This document shows positions 11,780-20,631 of a DNA stretch of 64,000 nucleotides, in pieces. The stretch lies in NCBI GenBank assembly GCA_036971715.1, contig JAVHJL010000003.1, forward strand, positions 4,030,001-4,094,000, read 5' to 3'. Position 1 is the first letter of the stretch; every line of letters begins with the position of its first letter. Position numbers and translations under genes: made by a program. Source of the stretch: Arthrobotrys musiformis (Eukaryota; Ascomycota; Orbiliomycetes; Orbiliales; Orbiliaceae). Below the pieces are notes generated by a model that was not told the origin of the DNA, searched no databases, and saw only the letters and a list, made by a program, of their open reading frames with translations.

Positions 11780-12319
11780 ATGTCAAGAGACTCGGGATAT
11801 AAGATAATGGGACGGATAGTTGGGGTTGAAATGAAAATCATTGAGGTATCAGCAACCCTGATTCCGGCTACAGCCCAAGACACTTGCAGTTGGTGCGACT
11901 GTCATAACACCCTCGAAGACGTTATTAGGGAAATCGCTGGCTCGGTACGTTTATATATTGGTGTTTAGGCGAATATTTATATTAATGAAGAATGCTTGTA
12001 GTCGTTTTGGCTGGAACACAGCTCCGATGTTATGCTATGGTTGTGCTATCAATTATCCGAAAAAACCTACGATACACTAGCGAAAAGCCGGTCTGCTAGC
12101 GAAATCAAAATGATAACGAGCTCCGTTGCAGTTAAATGGGATATAAGGATGAAACGATATAGTGATGGGGAAGTCTGTTGTATAGTTCCATTGAAACTAT
12201 TCGACAGCGAAGATCGAAGGTCCCTAACTGAATATATTAACAAGTGGAAACTAAACGGCCGATCGCCGAACCTTCCTCTATTCAATCCCCTGCCTGTAAG
12301 TTGGCAGCGGCAGATCTAA
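11780..12319 (+). CDS. hypothetical 160-residue protein, two exons
   Basis: Exons 11780-11944 and 12002-12319; 57-nt intron (GTACGT donor, TTAAT branch-like, TTGTAG acceptor) in phase 0. The N-terminal exon contains a short Cys cluster (TCSWCDCHNTLEDVIREIAG). Exon 2 continues SFWLEHSSDVMLWLCYQLSE and ends in a Pro-rich tail. No family recognised. The Cys spacing CxxCxC is too short to call a zinc finger. The ATG is the first in the frame, and a CCACCTCGAAGCG context precedes it. Confidence 0.6.
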
Positions 12320-12784
12320 ACTTTACAAAAATCGATTTTGTAGCTTAGAAATCATTTACCGCATTTATGGATGTACCTCTATATTGTACGTATGTACTGC
12401 TTCGACACGAAGGCGGGTAGTGTCGGGTTCGTTGGTATCGGGTTTGAAGTGACCATACACCAACTGGTGCCGAATCAAGAATCAGAACCCACGTTCTATA
12501 AAATTCATGAGGATGAGGCAGTATTTATGTTGTGTTTTTTTTGCAGTTTAGGTATCACAGCCTTGTAGGAGTAGGCTAAGACCGTCTGGGAAAATCGACG
12601 CGCGGCCTTCTGGCGGGCCGCTTTGGGGGCTCTTGGAGAGGATGGTAGTAGAAGGGAGACTTGAGACAAGCTGCTTGGATAGGGGATCCGGGGAGATCCG
12701 CATCGTGTATGCCGAAAAAACGTCCTGCTGGAGAAGTTTCGAAGAGATACCCGGGACGATGGGTTATAGTGAAAGCAATCTCTT
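12320..12784. other. intergenic region
   Basis: One 65-codon plus frame (12371-12568) without motifs. Otherwise probably the 3' flanks of the two converging genes. Confidence 0.35.
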
Positions 12785-14335
12785 TCAGTCCTTCGTTGCG
12801 AGCCTCTGGCTTCTTCGTACTGGTTCTCTTATTGAAAGAGACCGAGAAATCTCCCTTTGCTTTTGCTGGTGTTCTTGCGCTTCAGCCAGCCGGTCCTGTC
12901 TCTCTCTGGCTCTAAATTCTACGACCTCGTCGAGGGCATCGACGAGCGATTTAAAAGGGAAATGACGGACCGAGCTTAGGCAGTGCTCGACCCATGGTAT
13001 TCCATGGACGGACGGATTCTTTTTCCATTTGCAGGCCTTTAGAGTCGCACAGATACCCCAGCTGTCCACAACCTCGCCAGCTCTCCCAATTGTAGATTTC
13101 AACGTGGTAGATAGTTTGTTCAATAGACCCCGCATCCTATCGCACTGTGATTTCAAGAAAGTGTACGAGAAGATGGACTGTTTGAGTCTACGACATACAG
13201 TATCTAATAGTCCCCGTAGGGATTTTAGTGCGTTCGTGAATGATCGAAGGGAAGACCATGTAGTGGCACAATCTTGGCCTAGTAGCTGGCAACAGCACTC
13301 CACCAGCCTTTCGAAGTATCCAATAGTCTCCTCGAGGTCCCTCTGAGCTGAAGCTATACTTGAGAATTTTTCGGAGGTCGTTGGTATAGCACTCTCAAAC
13401 TCTGCCTGCAGGTGAGCGATATTTTGTTGTATATTGAATCCTTGCGCAAGAAAGGTATCAATACCAGAGAGAACACCGCCGTCTAGCGTTTCGACAAAGT
13501 GCCACCATCCTGAAGGAACGACAACCAAATCGCCGGGTTTCTGCAAAGCCATATAAAATGATCCGTCCGACCACCTTGACAATACCTCCATCATTGACTC
13601 CACACCGAAGAAATCTTTTGAATGGCAGATAACGGTATTCTTGACATCTGCTATAGGCGTTTTGTACAGAACCCATAGCTTTGTACAAGTTCCGACAGCC
13701 AAAACCACTTCCATCAAATCAACATGTGGATCCGCCTGGTAGCCAGTTGGAGTGACGTTAACAATACGATCCTTAAGAGATCCGACAATCGGAAATCCCA
13801 CTGAGGAAAGAATAGATTCTGTCAGGCAACCGTTAAGCTGAGGGGCACTGGCTCCTATGATTCCGGGAATTCGCTTTGGTGGGGTCGCTAGGTGGACGTT
13901 TCGAGAGTGCAAGGCCGCCACGACGTCGGCAAAGGTGGCCTCCGGGGGCATGATGCGATACGCTCCGTCTGGTTGAAGAGACGAAGGAAAGCCATCCATA
14001 GCTTGCATTGCTAGGTCATCTAGCTTAAGATATGATGGAATAATGGAGGGGTGATCCTTTGGAACAACCCCTAAAGATAATTTGTTTCTCTCAAAGCGAG
14101 GGACAATTCGCATTCGGTTGTGCGGGACTAAAGCTGCCCAACTGGGAACCCCTTCGACCAATCCTTCCCTCTGGAGTCTCTTGAGGAGATCAAGATAGTC
14201 CTGCCGCGTCTCAAACCGGCTATCAAGCGACATCTCGAAAACGCTGGCCGCAATGGCCGATAGAGCCCCTAGTAAACAAGTACCTTGTTTCTGCGGATAA
14301 ACTGCAAATACCTTGGGCAGCGGAATACTCGTCAA
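12785..14335 (-). CDS. JmjC/cupin-like 2-oxoglutarate dioxygenase-type protein (5' end unresolved)
   Basis: Open frame of 516 codons without an ATG at its upstream end. The first in-frame ATG is at 14233, but the preceding residues (GALSAIAASVFE) look coding, so an upstream exon joined near TTTACTAG (14293) is likely. Numbered from the frame start, an HxD pair (H204, D206, in ADPHVDLMEVV) and a distal His (H279, in VVPSGWWHF) sit on the double-stranded beta-helix pattern of JmjC-type Fe(II)/2-oxoglutarate enzymes. A helical C-terminal region follows and ends with RRSQRLATK. JmjC proteins include histone demethylases; the substrate here is unknown. Confidence 0.75.
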   Translation of the reverse strand: MTSIPLPKVFAVYPQKQGTCLLGALSAIAASVFEMSLDSRFETRQDYLDLLKRLQREGLVEGVPSWAALVPHNRMRIVPRFERNKLSLGVVPKDHPSIIPSYLKLDDLAMQAMDGFPSSLQPDGAYRIMPPEATFADVVAALHSRNVHLATPPKRIPGIIGASAPQLNGCLTESILSSVGFPIVGSLKDRIVNVTPTGYQADPHVDLMEVVLAVGTCTKLWVLYKTPIADVKNTVICHSKDFFGVESMMEVLSRWSDGSFYMALQKPGDLVVVPSGWWHFVETLDGGVLSGIDTFLAQGFNIQQNIAHLQAEFESAIPTTSEKFSSIASAQRDLEETIGYFERLVECCCQLLGQDCATTWSSLRSFTNALKSLRGLLDTVCRRLKQSIFSYTFLKSQCDRMRGLLNKLSTTLKSTIGRAGEVVDSWGICATLKACKWKKNPSVHGIPWVEHCLSSVRHFPFKSLVDALDEVVEFRARERQDRLAEAQEHQQKQREISRSLSIREPVRRSQRLATKD

Positions 14336-14400
14336 TAACGACCTTCAAGTGGACAGCAAGCCGTCTCTGCAGATAAACCGCAAACACCTTCAGAAATCGC
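14276..14400 (-). repeat. imperfect 76-nt tandem duplication at the 5' end of the JmjC-like gene
   Basis: On the minus strand AAGGTGTTTGCGGTTTATC (from about 14388) recurs as AAGGTATTTGCAGTTTATC (from about 14312), a spacing of 76 nt. The duplicated part covers the zone where an intron or start codon is expected, so it may have duplicated a splice site. Confidence 0.7.
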
Positions 14401-14486
14401 GATTTTGGTCGAGGACCCTGGGAAAGCGTTATATTGAGAATAGCACTCGACGCTTGCTTAGAGGGATGGGTAATGTCTTGATAGTG

Positions 14487-14813
14487 CTAATGGATACCGA
14501 TATCCTTCGCGTGGGAATACGGGAAGATGCAGTGGTGTTGCGGAAAGGAGAAGATCAAAAAGGTCCAACGACCTTGTTTATTGTTGTTGTATTGCCAAGA
14601 AAAACCGACCATTCCGGTTGGAACATCTCTGATCTCGCCGATGAGGTCTTGGCGCAAACCCACTTTCTGCGGGGACATGGCACAGTCCCCACATGACCCA
14701 GAATTCGAAGGCCGAGGCAAGGAAATCCACCGATGATTGTTGGGCGACACTGCACTGATGCTCGTAGTATCCAATGCAATAGTTTCCACCAAGCCTAGCC
14801 AACTTGCCGACAT
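14487..14813 (-). CDS. possible first exon or separate small ORF upstream of the JmjC-like gene
   Basis: The ATG at 14813 opens a frame of 108 residues that reads plausibly to about residue 80 (LGLVETIALDTTSISAVSP, then GSCGDCAMSPQKVG). I found no donor that joins it to the JmjC frame in phase. It could be the 5' exon of that gene or an independent orphan. Confidence 0.3.
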   Translation of the reverse strand: MSASWLGLVETIALDTTSISAVSPNNHRWISLPRPSNSGSCGDCAMSPQKVGLRQDLIGEIRDVPTGMVGFSWQYNNNKQGRWTFLIFSFPQHHCIFPYSHAKDIGIH

Positions 14814-15494
14814 GAACAACCGTTGAGCATGTCATGCGCGCATGTGCTCAGACACCAGACCCAAAGCAGACCTGGTCGCTCTTTTGCTGTCCGGACACGA
14901 GACCAAGCAGACCCACAATACCGATGCATATGGTCCATGATGATTGCATGATTGTTGCAACTGAGAAGAGATTCTCCTCTTCCCGTGTGTCGCTCCGGTC
15001 GTCTATTTTATTTTCGATCAACTATTTCCTCACATGTCGAATTCCATCAGACAAAACTCTATAGCTCCGTCGCCAACAATACGAAGTTTGTCGCTGGGGC
15101 ACTAGAAGACTCAGGCCGCTTTGCGATTTCTCGCCCGTAGATCCATAGATATGGATCATTATCGATATATCATGGATAGCTGACCTAAAAATACCTTTCA
15201 TCACAGATAGTAATCATAACATTATAGACAAATAAATCTAAATATTCTCCACGAGGTCCTAGTTGCTATAGGTTTGCGAAACAAGAACAGCTGCTTATAG
15301 CTCTTCAACTTCTAAAAATACACCGTTTAAATTTAGTACTACAGTGCTATTCATAGAACACTAAGGTATAAAACGAATGGCACATAAGTAAGCAAAATGG
15401 GATATATAAGCTTGTCACGGCCTTGCGCAAAGTCGCTAATAACATCCTTAAGCATAATAGCCATCTCCCTCAGTATATCGATATATCAGCTACG
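14814..15494. other. intergenic region
   Basis: No coding frame with recognisable features. AT-rich from 15200 to 15400, which is the expected promoter side of the coiled-coil gene. Confidence 0.35.
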
Positions 15495-16016
15495 ATGGAA
15501 ACGAACACCTCTGAATGTCAGCTTCACACGGGCCAACTCGCCCAGCTTCAAGAAAAGCAAGCAAGGTTTGACGAGACTGTCAAAAGCATCATCACTAGGA
15601 TAAAAGCAATCGAGACGACAGATTCAAACAGCGAAATAAACAAGATTTTAGACGAATTGTCAGGGAATGTTATGAGGTTTATTCATTTCCTAGCTGCCGC
15701 CGCACCTTCCTTGATGTGCTCCTGTCATACCGAGGACAAAGCCCTAGCGAAAACTTATTTTAGCCATCGGATTAGCTTGGCCCCCGCCATGAATGGAGCT
15801 TACGCCGTTCTCTTACGCCGTTTTCGAGAAAGATATAAAATTTTGGATCCATTAACAAAAGACTCGGAAATGCCTGAAAGATTGAAAGTGGATCTTCATG
15901 ATCTCGATGAAGACCTAGAAGGCTCTCGACTTTGTGCAAATCGATTTGCAGAACTAGTTTATGACACCACCGGTACCGGCGCGAACCCTCCCATAACCCC
16001 CGATAACTTCGATTGA
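15495..16016 (+). CDS. coiled-coil protein of 173 residues
   Basis: A single exon is sufficient. Start chosen at ATG 15495 (METNTSECQL), because the upstream part of the frame begins with TTG/ATG codons without coding character. Residues about 8-60 form a heptad-like helix (QLAQLQEKQARFDETVKSII). A hydrophobic patch (FIHFLAAAAPSLMCSC) and an acidic helix (LKVDLHDLDEDLEG) follow. It belongs by general layout to the small helical orphan proteins found across this region (23994, 25496, 28636, 33143, 39930, 40544). No function assigned. Confidence 0.6.
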   Translation: METNTSECQLHTGQLAQLQEKQARFDETVKSIITRIKAIETTDSNSEINKILDELSGNVMRFIHFLAAAAPSLMCSCHTEDKALAKTYFSHRISLAPAMNGAYAVLLRRFRERYKILDPLTKDSEMPERLKVDLHDLDEDLEGSRLCANRFAELVYDTTGTGANPPITPDNFD

Positions 16017-16657
16017 AATTTCGCCATGTACTACCTTTCCTTGTCAATAAATAAATGGTTCCTACATCTGTATACATTGACTGGTTCTACCTAGCCTGTA
16101 CCTAGTTGTTATGTAGTATCCACGGGGCCTTTCGGGATAATAGAAGCAAATAATTGTATTTATAGTTGCTCGTAACTCTCCCTATTTGTTAGGATATTGG
16201 GATGTCTCCAGCCGGCTGGATGCATACCGACACCCTCGGAGAGATCTCGAGACCTTGTTGCACAACAGCTATGGCGCTGGCCCGCACACTATAAATCCAA
16301 AATTATTAAGAAAAAGCTTTCATTCAAGTCGAATGTGGACCACGATATTATTGCCATTAAGAGGCCTAGAACTACTGCTGGTCTTTTTAAAATTCGGGGT
16401 CTAATAGTATTAAAGTCAAAAGAGCTAATTAGATCTGTGACTAGAGGTCGTGACGAGGGCCCCTTCGGATGATGAGTAGCAGAATTAACCTACGCACAAT
16501 ACTCTTTGGCCTAATTTTCAAAACCTCTAGTGAAATGCACTTTTCATAGTAAATCCTGACGCCCACCTTCTCGCTGCGCTTCCGACGATCTCTTCGCTTC
16601 CCTCAGCTTGCCGCCCTCCCCAAGAGGGGAGTTAGGTGGGCCGCAAATAAAACGTAA
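16017..16657. other. intergenic region
   Basis: A 91-codon plus frame (16197-16472) is Lys/Arg-rich but lacks a clear start or motif. Nothing else recognised. Confidence 0.35.
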
Positions 16658-17412
16658 CTAAATCTTCCTCAAGTAGTATGGGGTAGAGTATGATCTCCGC
16701 GTTAGGCGCGCCCTTTGGTTCGTTTCAGAGTCATAATTTTTGATTTTTTTATTCTTGTTCCTTTTAGGGCGCGAAGAACATGCTGTTTTTTGAGGGTTTG
16801 AACGATTAAAGGTGGATTGTTTCGCGCGAGGTTTTGTATGAGTACTGCGTCTAGGACTGCAGTTATAAGATGGGTTGGGCAGCGACCGGATATCGGTCAC
16901 ACCACTGTCTTGGCTTCGGGCTCGTACGACCATTGATGGTGGGTCCAGATAGCTCTTGTTGGCCGGACTGTTTGGCTGGGTATCTTTATTTCCTGTCGAA
17001 GAATCTGCATCGGTGCAAACAGCAAGGCGTTCTAGATGGGGGCGTTTGGTTTTGAGCGTCTCTAACATAGGCTTATCCTCAGAAGCTGGTGCTGCGCAGG
17101 AGACAAGCTTATCCTGAGAATTTAGAAATGATTGGTTGTGTTCCATGGTAGTTGGGCAGTTATCATGTAGGTTATTGACCTGGGTTTCGGTGTCCGGCGG
17201 GTGGAACTGCCCGGCTGGCTGTTGTCGTTCCCTAATCCTACAGTTAGGACGTGGAGAATCACAAGATCAGAATACTCCACCTACTTAGTGTACGTGATTC
17301 GATCCCAAACAGTGCTAGAGAACATTGCTCCAAGCCCTTCTTTTCTGTATCGAACTAGTGCGTACCATCGCGAATCTTGTAATTCAGGTATGTAAAGAGT
17401 GGTTTCAGGCAT
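16658..17412 (-). CDS. small protein with TTLxIP...WYA N-terminus and basic tail
   Basis: Exons 17285-17412 and 16658-17237 with a 47-nt intron (GTAGGT donor, CTAAC branch, CTGTAG acceptor), phase 2 on both sides; 235 residues. The N-terminus (MPETTLYIPELQDSRWYALV) is followed by a polar, disordered-looking region and a basic C-terminal half (SSRPKRNKNKKIKN) likely to be nuclear. The ATG at 17146 starts a shorter open frame, but the frame stays open upstream of it to the acceptor, supporting the longer model. It shares its start motif and overall design with the gene at 1144-1713. Family unknown. Confidence 0.6.
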
Positions 17413-18535
17413 TGCGAGGCCGAGAGAGGTGTGGTCGGGATACTGCGGTATATAGCTCGTTAGGGTCAAGTATAGAGAGAATAGGAAGAAAGAGGGAGGG
17501 GAGGGACAGGAAGGAAAACTAGATCGGTAGAGGGTGGATATAAATAAGGTGGGTACTTTATAAACTATGGAAAGGATACCCCACACGCTAAATTCTAGCA
17601 CTATTGCATGGAATTGGCATTCGTTCAATCCGTGTGTTAGCTTTAGGGCTCTTCGAAGCTTCGAAGGAAGTTAACTTATGGCCCCTACCCCTATCAGCGC
17701 CTGGATTCGAGGCTAACTTATGGCTAGCCTCGAATCCAGACTTATGGCATGCAAGGATGTATGCAGCACTGCATGCTAGGTATATACCAAGTAGGTACTT
17801 AGCTATCGGATCCGGATCTCTAGTGCCTAACATCCGACGCGGATAGGCTCATATCGCATATAGAAAACGCTCTCTCGACCCTAGCAAGGAACTTCGAGGC
17901 TAGCAAGGACCACCCTAATTTAAATTTTACAGAAATCAGAAACCGTTTTCATGTTCTCTATATTGTTATCTCGTAAACCAAATGGTACTGTGTCTCTATA
18001 TTGGGATAGCAGAACGTATTCTCAATGTGCTTGCCAGTAACTGCAGCATCCGACATTCGAAGCACGGGCACATGTACGTGCGTACAAGACTATATGGTTC
18101 GGATATATAACTTTCTTCAACGGCAAGGTGGCGGTAAGCAGGAGGTGGTTGAAGTCAAGGAGCTCACTATCCGTCGGCGGATTGTTGACGGTAACGTAAC
18201 TGAGCTTATCCCAATTAGGGCTGATTCTCATTCTACAACATAACCTTCGAATGTACTTTGTGTTGTTTGAGTTGTACATTGATGAGCGCTGGATTCGAGG
18301 CTGCGTTGACGAAAAAACCATGTCCTGCCGCCACCGAATTGCGAGACCAGATTGAGTGCCGTCCCGCCCGCCTTTAAAACAATGCTGCTGAGGATGTTTC
18401 AGCCCCGACTGATGGAGCCTTCTATTCAGCTTTAAATGTCGGAGCTAGCTCGCTATTCACACGGCAGAAAGCTCCAGTCGCCTTCTGCCCGCCAGCCTTT
18501 AGTAATCTAGTATTAGTAGAAGGTAGATTAATATA
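17413..18535. other. palindrome-rich intergenic region
   Basis: Contains the hairpin at 17701-17739 and other inverted sequences such as TTCGAAGCTTCGAA near 17656, GCATGC repeats near 17750-17780, and three TAACTTATGGC-like copies. A 72-residue ATG-started plus frame (18025-18243) is possible but unsupported. It may hold the remains of a mobile element. Confidence 0.45.
17701..17739. repeat. perfect 15-bp inverted repeat (GGATTCGAGGCTA family)
   Basis: CTGGATTCGAGGCTA at 17701-17715 faces its exact reverse complement at 17725-17739 with a 9-nt spacer. The same core occurs singly elsewhere in the window (18291, 30981, 61419, 63949). Confidence 0.9.
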
Positions 18536-18676
18536 TTAATAGGAAGGGGCCGAAGAGTCTACATACCTACCTGTAAAGATATAGCCAGCAGCAGTTACAA
18601 TTGCGAGGCCGAATACGATAGCGATGAAGACTCCTGCGGTCATTGCTTCTGTTGATTTCCAACCAAGCCTCTCCAT
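18536..18676 (-). CDS. short single-pass membrane peptide or exon
   Basis: The first ATG (18676) gives MERLGWKSTEAMTAGVF and then a strong hydrophobic helix (IAIVFGLAIVTAAGYIF) before a GTAGGTATG donor-like site. The frame ends soon after at 18536 if unspliced. With splicing, a short second exon in the CTAG region near 18500 would follow. It could be a small one-TM protein of about 45-60 residues or the last trace of a larger gene. Confidence 0.35.
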   Translation of the reverse strand: MERLGWKSTEAMTAGVFIAIVFGLAIVTAAGYIFTGRYVDSSAPSY

Positions 18677-18833
18677 TATGAGCAAATTTCTAGCGTGGTA
18701 TATTGTGATGTGGTACAAGGCGATGACTAGTATTTGGTTCCACTAGCTACTTATAAGCCCATTGGCCAACCCCCTGGAGGGGGGGCGCTATTTAAAGATT
18801 TTGCGAGCTGTAGCGCATGACTTAGTCTTATTT

Positions 18834-20229
18834 TTAGAAGCAACAAGCCGGCTCGCGCTGGTGGGAACTATCAACATCGGCTTCGCGAATTACGCCGTGG
18901 TCTTGAAGGGTCGAATAAGTTGCCCCATCAACTAATGCTACCAGCTCCAGCATTATTGCGGGTGTATAAAAAAAGAAGTCTTTCCAAACTATTTGCAGTT
19001 GTCTAGCAGTGTGCTTCCTACTGATGGCAAGGGAAACAAAGTGCTCTAGCCGTCCCTTTCCGAAACGGAGTTGGGGCGGAGTATTGTCATCGAACGGAAC
19101 TCCATTTGTAAGCTCGTACACCAGATGGCCAAAGTGCCGAATATCGCGACCTTTCCGCATTTCCTTGTTCACCTCCACATTGCTGAATTCGGCTACATTG
19201 CCTACAATTTCAGATGTTAGATCAACCGCCATAGGACAATGCTCGTCGATCGCACACTTGCCAATTTGAATGTGACAGCGGTTACTCCGGTTGATGGCCA
19301 ACACCAATTCGCATTTTAGTGTGTTGAGAACAATATCCCGGCCATGTAGGAAGTTGATAGCTTTCAAAACCTAAACAGATTCTACCATTTAGTAATTTTT
19401 CTTGGCTTATTGAGCATGAGATACCTGTATGTACTTCACCTGCTATATACCATATGGTATTTTCTTCCAGGGAGGCTGAAGCGAATTCGTAGACCTGGCA
19501 TAAATCTTGCGATCGTGGTATCTCGAATAAACAGTGTCCGGGCAAACCATCTTCGAGCAAATCATCGCCCAAAAGACTTATAATTTGGTCGTGACTTGAA
19601 CAAACTTTAAGCATTTCGACTTCTGCAGCTCTAACACGTGCGACGAGGTATGCTTTTGTTGGTTGGCGGTTGTCGTAGTAGTGTACGTATTCTTTTCCGG
19701 CCTTTTTCACATAGAAAAGCTGTGAGCCCCGAGTCACCGAGATCTGAGAGCTTCTGATGGTAAAGGATAAAGTTTTATCCCACCGTGAGGTTCCCGATGT
19801 TCTGGTCACTGGTCGTGTATGATTGTTAGAATGCGAGGGAGCAACTAGGGCTACCGCCCGATCTTCATTTGCTTGTTCTAGAAAAAGTTTGTCATTTGCT
19901 CTTTCTTCATGCAATGGGCGTATAGGGAAACGTCTCAAAGGCTTAGCCACCTGTGTCGTAGAACTAGGTTTAACCACCTTTGTAGATATATCTGTCGTTG
20001 GCTTGAGGAGGGACGATTTTTCAGCAGAACGCCGCCCGGTAGGGCCTTGAACCGTATTACTTGACTTCTTTGAAATGTATGTAACTTTCGAAGAAGCCCC
20101 AGTCCGATGTTGTTTCTTGGGTTTATGAGGAGACACAATGGGAGGTGGTGCAGGTGCTATTGGTGCACGATGCGCTGGAGCTTCAGTGGCTGCATCTCCA
20201 CCTTGAGTTGGCCATGTATTGCCTGACAT
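18834..20229 (-). CDS. pseudokinase-like protein with long disordered N-terminus
   Basis: Exons 19435-20229 and 18834-19370, 64-nt intron (GTACAT donor, CTAAAT branch, TTTAG acceptor), phase 0; 443 residues. Residues 1-150 are Pro/Ser/Lys-rich. The kinase-fold part begins near residue 160. Residues 266-285 (VLKAINFLHGRDIVLNTLK) align with the alphaE/catalytic loop of protein kinases, normally 'LHxxgIVHRDLK'. Here the His, Arg and catalytic Asp positions are Leu, Asn and Thr, so phosphotransfer is unlikely. A later RDIRHFGHLVYELTNG matches the alphaF helix region. No recognisable DFG. Probably a non-catalytic binding or regulatory protein. Confidence 0.7.
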
Positions 20230-20631
20230 GATGACGTACGTGTGAGAGTGATGGGTGTTGAATTACTTAGAATCTAACCAACTGCAGATTATATGGCTTT
20301 ATTTATAATTCTGTTGGATTTGGCGAGGCTACCGAACATGAATACGTCGGTGTCAGGAAAGGGGGGCATATTGATACGGTATCAATACAGAATTGTGACC
20401 ATAATACGTATTACAACGGTATTGGGAGCAAAAAACGCCATATAATTTAAATTACAACGGTATTCAAAAACACCCTTCTTCTGGCAATGTAGCTATATCG
20501 AAGGGTGGCAAGTGTGGATCAGGAAAAACCACAACAACACATCCCTCACCCAGCTTCATGTTCAGCCACTCCGCGCGTTTCTATTTTCTGTTTTTTGTAT
20601 TTCCATGTTCTTTATCGCATGACATCACCGT
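20230..20631. other. intergenic region between convergent pseudokinase promoter and RING-patatin 3' end
   Basis: Contains one copy of the 19-nt T-rich dispersed motif at 20580 and two TACAACGGTATT-like repeats near 20412-20463. No gene. Confidence 0.5.

Noticed and set aside
17588..17846. Overlapping ORFs on both strands of the palindromic region
   Set aside because: Open on both strands because of inverted repeats; no motif or start context.
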